Source of the DNA: a virus
Virus record (IMG/VR): IMGVR_UViG_3300037247_000353
Coordinates: 1-64,000 of that record
Strand: one strand, 5' to 3'
Length of the DNA stretch: 64,000 bases
Position 1 is the stretch's first letter. Every line of letters begins with the position of its first letter. The position numbers and the translations under genes were made by a program. A model generated the notes under the pieces. It searched no databases. It was not told the DNA's origin and saw only the letters and a program-made list of their open reading frames with translations. This document shows positions 56,879 through 64,000 of this stretch, one piece after another.

Positions 56879-57619
56879 ATGACAAGTCCAACTGTCTTTT
56901 TGGATGAACGATATATGCTTCGTCCAGAATATGAAACTAGAAATTATGACTTAGCTACAGACAGTCGTACTATGGATTTCCCCGCTAGTGGTATTAAAAT
57001 TGCCGGGACTGCTGTAAGTGCAACTGCTGCTGAACTTAATTATGTTGATGTTACCACAGTCGGCACAGTTCAAGCAACTAAGGCTGTAACTGTTGATGCA
57101 GATAAGCGGCTTATTTGGACTACAACTAGTTCAACAACTGTTAATCCCATTTCCTTCACTAGTACTATGACTGGTGCTGGTACCACAGGAGGTCGCGCTT
57201 ATTTTGAAATGACTACCAATGTTGCGCTCGGGGGCTGGGCAAACGCAATTAAAGCGTTTACTAATTTTGGTGCATCTGGGAGTGTTTCAGGACTAGGTTC
57301 AGCACTTGTTGCTGAAATTAACCTAGAAGCTGGAACTACAGTTGGTACGTATGCCCCTCTGGAGTCAGAGATAGTTATGCCATCTGGTGCATCCACTGGA
57401 ACATCTACTAGCTTTTTATATTGTAACATATCAGGTACTGATGAAGGAACTGCTAATGCAAATATGTTCCTCTTTGAGCTTGGTGCTGGGGTCACTATTA
57501 ATACTGGAGATATGATTCAAACCATCGCCGAGGCCACCGTTGCCTCGACCCATTCGATCAAGATTAAAATTGCCGGTACGACCTATTATATTCCGATAAA
57601 TACCGCCCAAACCTTTTAA
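56879..57619 (+). CDS. Virion decoration/fibre-like protein (246 aa)
   Basis: AAGGAG upstream. Begins MTSPTVFLDERYMLRPE; residues 50-240 are a Thr/Gly/Ala-rich beta domain (TVDADKRLIWTTTSS). The last ~33 codons are GC-rich and encode HSIKIKIAGTTYYIPINTA, a widespread terminal domain. Likely a capsid-surface protein. Confidence 0.6.
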   Translation: MTSPTVFLDERYMLRPEYETRNYDLATDSRTMDFPASGIKIAGTAVSATAAELNYVDVTTVGTVQATKAVTVDADKRLIWTTTSSTTVNPISFTSTMTGAGTTGGRAYFEMTTNVALGGWANAIKAFTNFGASGSVSGLGSALVAEINLEAGTTVGTYAPLESEIVMPSGASTGTSTSFLYCNISGTDEGTANANMFLFELGAGVTINTGDMIQTIAEATVASTHSIKIKIAGTTYYIPINTAQTF

Positions 57620-57626
57620 TTAAATT

Positions 57627-59270
57627 ATGCCACTATTTGACGACGTTTTACCTTTACCAAAAAAGAAAACCAGACCGCTTGACCTTAAATTAGGCCCAGC
57701 TTCTGGTTCGACAAATGAAGCTACTAAACGTCGTCATGAGACTAAACGTAAAAAGAAAAAGGCTGAACGAGATTTAAAAAAGCTACAAAAAGTAGATGCT
57801 GAAGCTCTTAAAGCCAAACAAATTCTTAAAAACGAGAAGATTATTGTAACTCAGGGTGAGTTTGATTCAGTACCTAGAAAAATTAAAGAATATTTAGCTG
57901 ATAAAGAAATACTTTTTCAACCTCACCCTGGTCCACAAACAGCCTTCTTAGCTGCTTCTGAACGAGAAGTATTTTATGGGGGAGCTAGAGGTGGCGGAAA
58001 GTCTTACGCATTACTTGTAGATCCGTTACGGTTTTGTGGGAACGCATACCACACTGGTTTACTACTTCGTAAAACCATGCCAGAGTTACGAGACCTAATA
58101 GAACACTCTAAGAAACTTTATCCAAAAGCATATCCAGGTGCAAAATGGAGAGAACAAGATAAGGAATGGAGATTTCCAAGTGGTGCTAGACAAGAGTTTG
58201 GATATGCAGAAACTATCAGTGACGCCTTGCGATATCAAGGAAGAGCCTATAATTGGATTGGGATTGACGAATTACCACAATATGATAGTCCCAAAATATG
58301 GTACGACCTTCGAGGATCACTCCGTTCCGCACATGGAATACCCCTATATATGCGAGCTTCCGGAAACCCCGGAAACATAGGTTCACATTGGGTTCGGGAA
58401 ATGTTTATCAATCCCGCTGCACCTGGAGAAGCCTTTGAAATAGTTGTTAATCTACCAGATGGTAGAAAGAAAATTATTACTCGTAGATTTATTCAGGCTA
58501 AGTTAAAAGATAATCCCTCACTAATGCAGAATGATGATTATCTTATTATGTTAGCTTCGTTACCTGAAGTAAAACGTAAGCAATGGTTAGAAGGAGATTG
58601 GGATGCGTTTGAAAATTCAGCCTTTCCAGAATTTAATAGAGCAGTCCATATTGTGGAACCATTTAAAATTCCAAATAATTGGACACGATTTAGGGCTTGT
58701 GATTTTGGGTATTCTAGTCCTGCTTGTATCTTATGGTTCGCCATAGATTTTGATAATAATTTAACAGTCTATCGTGAATATTATGGAAAAGGACTAACTG
58801 CTGATAAATTAGCTCAAAAAGTTTTAGAAATGGATCAAGGTGAGAATATACGTTCTGCTATTCTTGATTCATCTGCATGGTCTAAGAGAGGCGATGTTGG
58901 GCCTAGTATAGCAGAAGTTATGAATAGGATGGGTTGTCGTTGGCGTCCTTCAGATAGGTCAAAAGGAAGTAGGGTTGCTGGTAAACTAGAAGTACATAGA
59001 CGTTTAGCAATTGATCCTATTACTGAAAAACCAAGATTACAGATAACTAACAACTGTAAAAATTTAATTAGAACCTTACCAACACTTCCGTTAGATGAAA
59101 ACAATGAAGAAGATGTCAACACACATGCAGATGATCATGCTTACGACGCACTTAGATACGGGTGTATGTCACGGCCATTAAATCCGGGACAAGATGATAA
59201 CTTTTTAGAAGATATGAAAAGAGGAATGGAACAAGATCGGATGATTGTGGATCATCAATTTGGATACTAA
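57627..59270 (+). CDS. terL: Terminase large subunit
   Basis: 547 residues. A Lys-rich N-terminal ~110 residues precedes the ATPase: Walker A GGARGGGKSY (~117-126), Walker B WIGIDEL (~209), coupling motif ASGNP. The nuclease domain shows RACDFGYSSP (~353), AILDSSAW (~413) and DDHAYDALRYG (~504-514) with metal-binding acids. Cuts and pumps phage DNA into the procapsid through the portal. Confidence 0.93.
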   Translation: MPLFDDVLPLPKKKTRPLDLKLGPASGSTNEATKRRHETKRKKKKAERDLKKLQKVDAEALKAKQILKNEKIIVTQGEFDSVPRKIKEYLADKEILFQPHPGPQTAFLAASEREVFYGGARGGGKSYALLVDPLRFCGNAYHTGLLLRKTMPELRDLIEHSKKLYPKAYPGAKWREQDKEWRFPSGARQEFGYAETISDALRYQGRAYNWIGIDELPQYDSPKIWYDLRGSLRSAHGIPLYMRASGNPGNIGSHWVREMFINPAAPGEAFEIVVNLPDGRKKIITRRFIQAKLKDNPSLMQNDDYLIMLASLPEVKRKQWLEGDWDAFENSAFPEFNRAVHIVEPFKIPNNWTRFRACDFGYSSPACILWFAIDFDNNLTVYREYYGKGLTADKLAQKVLEMDQGENIRSAILDSSAWSKRGDVGPSIAEVMNRMGCRWRPSDRSKGSRVAGKLEVHRRLAIDPITEKPRLQITNNCKNLIRTLPTLPLDENNEEDVNTHADDHAYDALRYGCMSRPLNPGQDDNFLEDMKRGMEQDRMIVDHQFGY

Positions 59271-59299
59271 AGAAATAAATTAATAAAGGAGTATATATA

Positions 59300-59542
59300 A
59301 TGCCTACACATGTAGGAAAAAAATTACCTGATTTTACTCGCAGCAAACATAAACAAGGCGACTTTAACCCAGATTTATCTGGAGGTAGTGTTGAGAAACG
59401 AGAGAAAAAGGGTCAAGATTTCACCAAAAATGCAGACCCTGGTGGAGATCAAAAAGCTTTTCCAACAACTAGTGGGGGGTTAGCTAGCAATGATGTTCAT
59501 CCCTCTGTAAATGACAACTCATTAATAAAAGCATTTAATTAA
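59300..59542 (+). CDS. Small hypothetical protein (80 aa)
   Basis: AAAGGAG before ATG. Lys/Asp/Gly-rich, low-complexity (MPTHVGKKLPDFTRSKHKQG), probably unstructured. Lies between terminase and portal. Confidence 0.6.
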   Translation: MPTHVGKKLPDFTRSKHKQGDFNPDLSGGSVEKREKKGQDFTKNADPGGDQKAFPTTSGGLASNDVHPSVNDNSLIKAFN

Positions 59543-59551
59543 GGAGTTCTA

Positions 59552-59728
59552 ATGCCAAAACCGAAATCAAAAATTTTATCTGGCACACCTGGCTTAAAAG
59601 ATACGGATGTACAATCCCAAAGAAAGTTTTTTAAGGACAGGATTAAAAAAGATACAAAATCTTTAAAAAGACTAGATAAAAAATCCGAAAAAGAACGAGC
59701 TAGACGCCATAAAGATAAGGTTAAATAA
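59552..59728 (+). CDS. Small very basic protein (58 aa)
   Basis: AAGGAG before ATG; shares TAATG with the portal. KKDTKSLKRLDKKSEKERAR: over one third Lys/Arg. May bind DNA or the terminase-portal complex. Confidence 0.65.
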   Translation: MPKPKSKILSGTPGLKDTDVQSQRKFFKDRIKKDTKSLKRLDKKSEKERARRHKDKVK

Positions 59729-61833
59729 TGCCTTTTGAAGAAACTGAAGGCCCTAAAGTAACAGCTTTTGAAGATAAGGACAAAGCGGATTCTTCGCAAG
59801 GAGAATTACCGGGTCTAGTTGCGACTATTAAAGATCGTTTTACTCGTGCTGAAGATGCTAGATATAGGCATGAACAACGATGGTTAAATGCTTATAGAAA
59901 CTATAGAGGCATTTATAATCCATCTATGCAATGGCATGATGAGGAGCAATCTCGTGTATTTATTAAAATAACTAAGACAAAAGTTATAGCTTCTTATGGT
60001 CAAATATTAGATGTTTTATTTTCTAATAATAAAATACCATTAACTGTTGAACCCACTAAGGTTCCAGAAGGTGTTGCGGAATATGTTAATGTTCAACCAG
60101 AAGGACTTGCAGAACAAGTTCCTGAAGTAGAGAATCTAGATGTTTATGGATTTGATGGGGATGGTAAAGATCTTCAACCTGGGGCAACTCGTGAGACACT
60201 TTTAGGCGGATTGCAAAGTAAATATGAGGGATTGAATATTCAGGAAGGACCATCCCCTGATAAGACGAAATTCCCGCAACTTCAACCAGCTAAAATTGCA
60301 GCTAAAAACATGGAAAAAATAATCCATGATCAATTAGATGAGGCAAATGCACAAACAGTTCTGCGTCATTCTATTTTTGAAATGGTTTTACTTGGCCATT
60401 GTATAATTAAAGGCCCGTTTAATTATGATAAAACAGTGAATGATTGGCGACGAGGTGATAATGGCGGAATTGAACATTTTACTAGAGTAAAAACTATTCC
60501 TCTCCTAGAAGCTGTGAGTATTTGGGATTTCTATCCCGACCCTGACGCTGTAATTATTGAAGATGCTGAATGGGTTATTCAAAGACATGGACTTAATAGA
60601 AGTCAATTCCGTGATTTAAGAAATCGTCCGTTCTTTAGAGAATCAGCAATTGAAGAGTGCCTAGCTGAAGGTCCGAATTATGAGAAGCGAGGCTATGAAG
60701 ATTCTCTTAAGAATGATGAATCTGGAACAGAATTTAACCAACAGAGATTTGAAGTACTAGAATATTGGGGAATCCTTGATAAAGATTTAGTTGAAAAATC
60801 AGGATTTACAGCAGAAGATTTAGATATTGATGTTGAGGATTTTGATGAATTAGATGAATTTCAGGTAAATGCTTGGATATGTGGTGGGCGTGTTTTACGA
60901 CTTGTATTAAATCCTTTCACACCAGTTAGACTTCCTTATATTTCTTGTCCTTATGAAATTAATCCCTATCAGTTTTGGGGTGTTGGGCTTCCTGAAAATA
61001 TGGAAGATACACAAATGGTAATGAATGGTCATGCTCGAATGGCTATTGATAATCTTAAATTAGCTGGAAACTTGGTGTTTGATGTAGATGAAACACAACT
61101 AGTTCCTGGCCAAAGCATGAAGATTTATCCTGGAAAAATATTTAGACGGCAGACAGGCCAACCAGGACAAGCAATTCATGGTATTAAGTTTCCCAGTACT
61201 GCTACAGATAACATGCTATTCTTCGATAAGTTCAGACAATTAGCAGATGAAGAAACTGGTATTCCTTCATTTTCACATGGTCAAACGGGTGTTACGGCAA
61301 CAACTAGAACTGCTGCTGGTATGTCTATGTTATTTGGTGCTGCTGCATTAAGTGTAAAAACAGTCGTTAAAAATGTTGATGATTTTATTTTACGTCCTCT
61401 TGGTGAATCATTATTCCATTGGAATATGCAATTCAACAATGACGATATTGAGATACGGGGCGATTTAGAAATTCGGGCCAGGGGGGTCTCTTCTTTACTG
61501 CAAAAGGAAGTTCGCTCTCAAAGACTATTAACTCTTGGTCAGGTTGCAGCTAATCCTCTAATCGCTCCGTTTCTTAAATGGGATAAATGGCTTAGTGAGG
61601 TTGCCACAGAACTTGAAATTGATCCTGAAAAGTTTGTTAATAATCCAGAAGAAGCTGCTTTATTTGCAACTATGATGGCTAAACAGGCGCAACAACTAGA
61701 GGGTAGTAGCCCGACAGGCCCAGAAGGACAAACAGGTGCGGGAAATACTGGAGACGTTGGAAGTGCTGCGGGACCATCCGAACCAGGTTTTACAGGCACT
61801 CCACAATTATCAAATGGACAAACATCTAGCTAA
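59728..61833 (+). CDS. Portal protein
   Basis: 701 residues, the size of P22-type portals. N-terminal helices with AYRNYRGIYNPSMQW and KITKTKVIASYGQILDVLF (~85-103), wing/stem region (ISCPYEINPYQFWGVGLPE ~412) and a crown with TGVTATTRTAAGMSMLFGAA (~530). Forms the dodecameric DNA channel and terminase dock. Ends in a Gly/Pro-rich tail. Confidence 0.85.
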   Translation: MPFEETEGPKVTAFEDKDKADSSQGELPGLVATIKDRFTRAEDARYRHEQRWLNAYRNYRGIYNPSMQWHDEEQSRVFIKITKTKVIASYGQILDVLFSNNKIPLTVEPTKVPEGVAEYVNVQPEGLAEQVPEVENLDVYGFDGDGKDLQPGATRETLLGGLQSKYEGLNIQEGPSPDKTKFPQLQPAKIAAKNMEKIIHDQLDEANAQTVLRHSIFEMVLLGHCIIKGPFNYDKTVNDWRRGDNGGIEHFTRVKTIPLLEAVSIWDFYPDPDAVIIEDAEWVIQRHGLNRSQFRDLRNRPFFRESAIEECLAEGPNYEKRGYEDSLKNDESGTEFNQQRFEVLEYWGILDKDLVEKSGFTAEDLDIDVEDFDELDEFQVNAWICGGRVLRLVLNPFTPVRLPYISCPYEINPYQFWGVGLPENMEDTQMVMNGHARMAIDNLKLAGNLVFDVDETQLVPGQSMKIYPGKIFRRQTGQPGQAIHGIKFPSTATDNMLFFDKFRQLADEETGIPSFSHGQTGVTATTRTAAGMSMLFGAAALSVKTVVKNVDDFILRPLGESLFHWNMQFNNDDIEIRGDLEIRARGVSSLLQKEVRSQRLLTLGQVAANPLIAPFLKWDKWLSEVATELEIDPEKFVNNPEEAALFATMMAKQAQQLEGSSPTGPEGQTGAGNTGDVGSAAGPSEPGFTGTPQLSNGQTSS

Positions 61834-62029
61834 AAAAGTAAATATAGTTCTTTACAATGATTCTTGGCAGTTCTTTGAACAATATTTGCAACAAGAATTA
61901 GATCGCGCATATGTAAAGTTTGATAACGCAAAAGAGCCGAAAGACTTTTACGCTGTACAATCTGAAATACGAGTTTTAAAACGTTTTCTTAATCTTAAAG
62001 AATCTATTAGACAAAGTTTGGAAAATTAA
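61814..62029 (+). CDS. Small protein after portal (71 aa)
   Basis: ATG 61814 (MDKHLAKKVNIVLYND), overlapping the portal by 20 nt. Helical, with FEQYLQQELDRAYVKFDNA and IRVLKRFLNLKESI. Common companion of portals in related phages; role unknown. Confidence 0.6.
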   Translation: MDKHLAKKVNIVLYNDSWQFFEQYLQQELDRAYVKFDNAKEPKDFYAVQSEIRVLKRFLNLKESIRQSLEN

Positions 62030-62980
62030 ATGCCTGAAGGTTTTGTTAATCCACAACATGCAATATTGCCGGAGTTTCCCACAGGAGAACAGAAACCTTT
62101 TGGGGGGCTTCTCAGTAATCAAAGTTCTGATGGATTTCAAACCCAACTATCAGAAACTTTTAATAAACAAAGACGTAAAGATCAACCCTTATTAGAAGCA
62201 TTTCTTGATGCTAATGGTAGGCTAGCTTTTAGATTTGTTGATGCGGGTGGAAATGCTATTGCTCAGCCAAGAGTAACAACTCCAGGATTTGTCCCATCTT
62301 CTTTAGGAATCACACCACCCACACTTCCTGGAACAACCCCTTCAAGCACTCCAAATGGAGTGGCTTCTCCAACTGCTTCTGAAAATTTAATTAACGATAC
62401 TGGTGGATCTGGTCAAGACACGGCCGATCCTGCGCCCCCAAATACTGGCAATCTTTCTGCGCGGCAGGGATTCATGAATGCATTGGGGTTTACAAATCCA
62501 GTTACAGCAGCGATTGCGGTTGGGCGCGCCTTAGCAAATAGAGAAGATTTAACTATTACAGGGCTTATTGATGATGTCCGCGATTTACTCGGTATGTCTG
62601 AGGGTGAGGCTAGTCCGCCAGGAACAGGCGGTCTAGGGCAACAAAGTGGCCCCAGAGGCATGGGAGTTAGTCCAGCTGATGCACGTTCTAATAGACGTTC
62701 AAGAAGCGCATTCGATGGTATGAGTGCTGCTGGTACATCTGGGCCTAGTAGTGGGGTTGGCTCCCAGGCTGGACAATCTGGTGGGCAAGGTCCGAGTGGG
62801 ACTGGTGGCAGAGGTGGTGGTGGACCGGCGAGCGGGGGTGTTGGTGGGGCTACTGGGCAATCTGGTGGTCAAGGCCCTAGCGGATCTGGTGGTCGCGGTG
62901 GTGGTGGTCCTGGTGGTGGTCCTGGTGGTGGAGACCCGGGACCAGATGCGGGACCAGGTGGTCCTGGCACCGGATTTTAA
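62030..62980 (+). CDS. Structural protein with Gly-rich tail (316 aa)
   Basis: A folded N-terminal part (LLEAFLDANGRLAFRFVDAGG), a Pro/Thr/Ser linker, a helix region (ALGFTNPVTAAIAVGRALA), then ~90 residues of Gly/Ser/Gln/Pro repeats (GQSGGQGPSG occurs twice). The repeats invite slippage and strain variation. Probably virion-associated. Confidence 0.55.
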   Translation: MPEGFVNPQHAILPEFPTGEQKPFGGLLSNQSSDGFQTQLSETFNKQRRKDQPLLEAFLDANGRLAFRFVDAGGNAIAQPRVTTPGFVPSSLGITPPTLPGTTPSSTPNGVASPTASENLINDTGGSGQDTADPAPPNTGNLSARQGFMNALGFTNPVTAAIAVGRALANREDLTITGLIDDVRDLLGMSEGEASPPGTGGLGQQSGPRGMGVSPADARSNRRSRSAFDGMSAAGTSGPSSGVGSQAGQSGGQGPSGTGGRGGGGPASGGVGGATGQSGGQGPSGSGGRGGGGPGGGPGGGDPGPDAGPGGPGTGF

Positions 62981-63001
62981 ACACAAAAGGAATAAATAAA
63001 A

Positions 63002-63436
63002 ATGCCAATTACTTCAGGTGAGATACAACAAAATCTCAAAAACTTAAAACCAGAACAGTTACAGAAACTACAACGGTTTCTTACACCAGGATTTGCGACT
63101 GTTGCTGGTGTATTATTTGGGGATGATGTTGGAGACTTTTTAAACTCTATTGCTAATCCGGCTATGCAATTAGTTCCTGTACCAGTAAAAGCTATTCAAT
63201 TTCTAGGAGAAGATAAGGTTAACAAGTTTTTTCAAAAGGCAGCAGAAAATGCTGATCTTGTTGAACAAGAACAAATGGCAGCGCAGCCCCAACAGGGTGG
63301 ATTTGCAGCGCCACAACAAGCACAACAACAAGCTCCCGAGAGTCCTCCGGCTCCCACGGGCTTCTCTAATCGCCCTCAGCTACCATTACCCACTACTAGT
63401 AATGCCCTGAGTGTAGATAATCAACCAATACAATAA
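63002..63436 (+). CDS. Hypothetical structural-operon protein (144 aa)
   Basis: Helical N-terminal half (LKPEQLQKLQRFLTPGF, VAGVLFGDDVGDFL), then Gln/Pro/Ala-rich unstructured tail. No family recognised. Confidence 0.55.
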   Translation: MPITSGEIQQNLKNLKPEQLQKLQRFLTPGFATVAGVLFGDDVGDFLNSIANPAMQLVPVPVKAIQFLGEDKVNKFFQKAAENADLVEQEQMAAQPQQGGFAAPQQAQQQAPESPPAPTGFSNRPQLPLPTTSNALSVDNQPIQ

Positions 63437-63445
63437 TAGGCCACG

Positions 63446-63465
63446 GTCGTTAAACTATTAACGAC
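63446..63465. repeat. Palindromic element, TTAA variant (copy 6)
   Basis: GTCGTTAA-ACTA-TTAACGAC, 8-bp stem between the 63002 gene and the scaffold. Compared with copies 2-3 both arms carry compensatory changes (CTAA to TTAA), keeping the pairing. Confidence 0.6.
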
Positions 63466-63482
63466 TCCCCTAGGAGGAAGAA

Positions 63483-64000
63483 ATGGCAGACAAAACAAGT
63501 ATTGTCAGACGCCCTTATCATGGTGAATACCAAGAAGAGTTATCTGATGATAAAAAAACAGAAACAGAAATCAACGTATCTGATTCTGATAAACCTAGTG
63601 AAGAGGCAGCTACCTCTGAAGAGAACCCTTCTGATGATTCTGCTGATGCTGAAGAAACAGTTGAAGCTGGAGACAAGGCTAGTCAAGAAGAAGATACTGA
63701 ATCAACAGAAGCAACTTTAACTAAGAGCCCTGAAGAACCTGAAGCTAAGGTTTGGAAAAAACGCCATGACGATGGAAGACGGTATCAAAGTAAGTTACTA
63801 GATCGTACTAAACAGCTAGAGCAACAGCTTAAAGAGAAAGGCACTGTATCACTTCCAAAAAGTAAGGAAGAAATAGATGAATGGAGACAGAAGTTTCCAG
63901 ACGTTTATGATATAGTTTCTTCAATTGCTGCTATGCAGTCTGATGAAAGAACTTCTAATGTTCAGAAACAGCTTGAAGAAGTTAGTCAAGCTCAAGAAGA
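63483..64000 (+). CDS. Scaffold-like protein (3' partial)
   Basis: AGGAGGAAGAA before ATG; the frame is open to the window edge (172 residues seen). First ~85 residues are extremely acidic and Ser/Thr-rich (ENPSDDSADAEETVEAGDK), then a charged coiled coil (RTKQLEQQLKEKG) and EEIDEWRQKFPDVYD. Typical of capsid scaffolding proteins, which lie between portal and major capsid genes. Confidence 0.65.
   Translation, partial: MADKTSIVRRPYHGEYQEELSDDKKTETEINVSDSDKPSEEAATSEENPSDDSADAEETVEAGDKASQEEDTESTEATLTKSPEEPEAKVWKKRHDDGRRYQSKLLDRTKQLEQQLKEKGTVSLPKSKEEIDEWRQKFPDVYDIVSSIAAMQSDERTSNVQKQLEEVSQAQE

Noticed and set aside
62724-62999. Alternative frames over the Gly-rich repeats
   Set aside because: Repetitive Val/Leu or Thr/Arg shadows of the Gly-rich tail in the supported frame.
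1-64000. Temperate phage or prophage
   Set aside because: No integrase, excisionase, CI-type repressor or attachment-like site recognised; flanking host genes are absent. The unseen part could change this.
1-64000. Phage-encoded RNA polymerase of T7 or N4 type
   Set aside because: No protein with the motifs or length was found; several sigma-70 promoters suggest use of host RNA polymerase.

Overview
The window is a large segment (64 kb, apparently not the whole genome) of a tailed double-stranded DNA bacteriophage. Hallmarks are a large terminase, a ~700-residue portal, an acidic scaffold-like protein at the right edge, tail fibre/tailspike proteins at the left edge, a lysis cassette, and a replication module (family A DNA polymerase, primase, DnaB-like helicase, Cas4-like exonuclease). 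Long internal-virion-type proteins and the absence here of a tape measure, sheath or baseplate set point to a podovirus-like virion; this is an inference. The major capsid and connector genes are missing, so they probably lie in the unseen part between the right end (scaffold) and the left end (tailspike) of a circularly assembled or permuted genome. No integrase or repressor was recognised. Lipobox and signal-peptide proteins and an M15 peptidase endolysin fit a Gram-negative host.

Layout. (1) 1-13 kb, plus strand: tailspike, tail/nozzle-like protein, tail fibre, internal virion proteins (including a 1211-residue one), then holin-like protein, M15 endolysin and alpha/beta hydrolase, closed by a hairpin at 13.03 kb. 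(2) 13-38.6 kb, minus strand: a tightly overlapped metabolic and replication operon read from about 38.6 kb leftwards. It carries a secreted protein, a ProQ/FinO RNA-binding protein, a dCMP-deaminase-like protein, a structured RNA region, a tRNA-Glu-like RNA with an abnormal anticodon arm, two paralogous unknown proteins, an M20/M42-like peptidase, primase, Fic protein, DNA polymerase, a glutamyl-tRNA synthetase lacking its anticodon-binding domain, helicase, exonuclease, nuclease, phosphoesterase, nucleotide-pool enzymes, an HslV-like protease and a class II ribonucleotide reductase. (3) 38.7-46.9 kb: early/regulatory region with several near-consensus sigma-70 promoters (all with 17-nt spacers), operator-like palindromes, and many very small genes on both strands. 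(4) 46.9-47.8 kb: a gene-free AT-rich divergent region holding the rightward promoter. (5) 47.8-64 kb, plus strand: small secreted proteins, terminase subunits, a GC-rich imported fibre/beta-helix block, portal and scaffold.

How it works together. Host RNA polymerase probably reads the phage from the sigma-70 promoters. The minus operon makes dNTPs and replicates DNA, while the plus-strand promoter at 47.54 kb probably starts the packaging/structural transcript, which would run across the permuted end into the lysis cassette. Genes overlap by ATGA/TAATG junctions almost everywhere, and this was used to recover about 25 genes of under 60 codons.

The most unusual combination is the anticodon-domain-less glutamyl-tRNA synthetase encoded with a tRNA-Glu-like RNA that cannot form a normal 7-nt anticodon loop. 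Together they suggest a glutamyl-donor system outside ordinary translation. A ProQ-like RNA chaperone and a ~185-nt multi-hairpin RNA region lie within 2 kb of that RNA.
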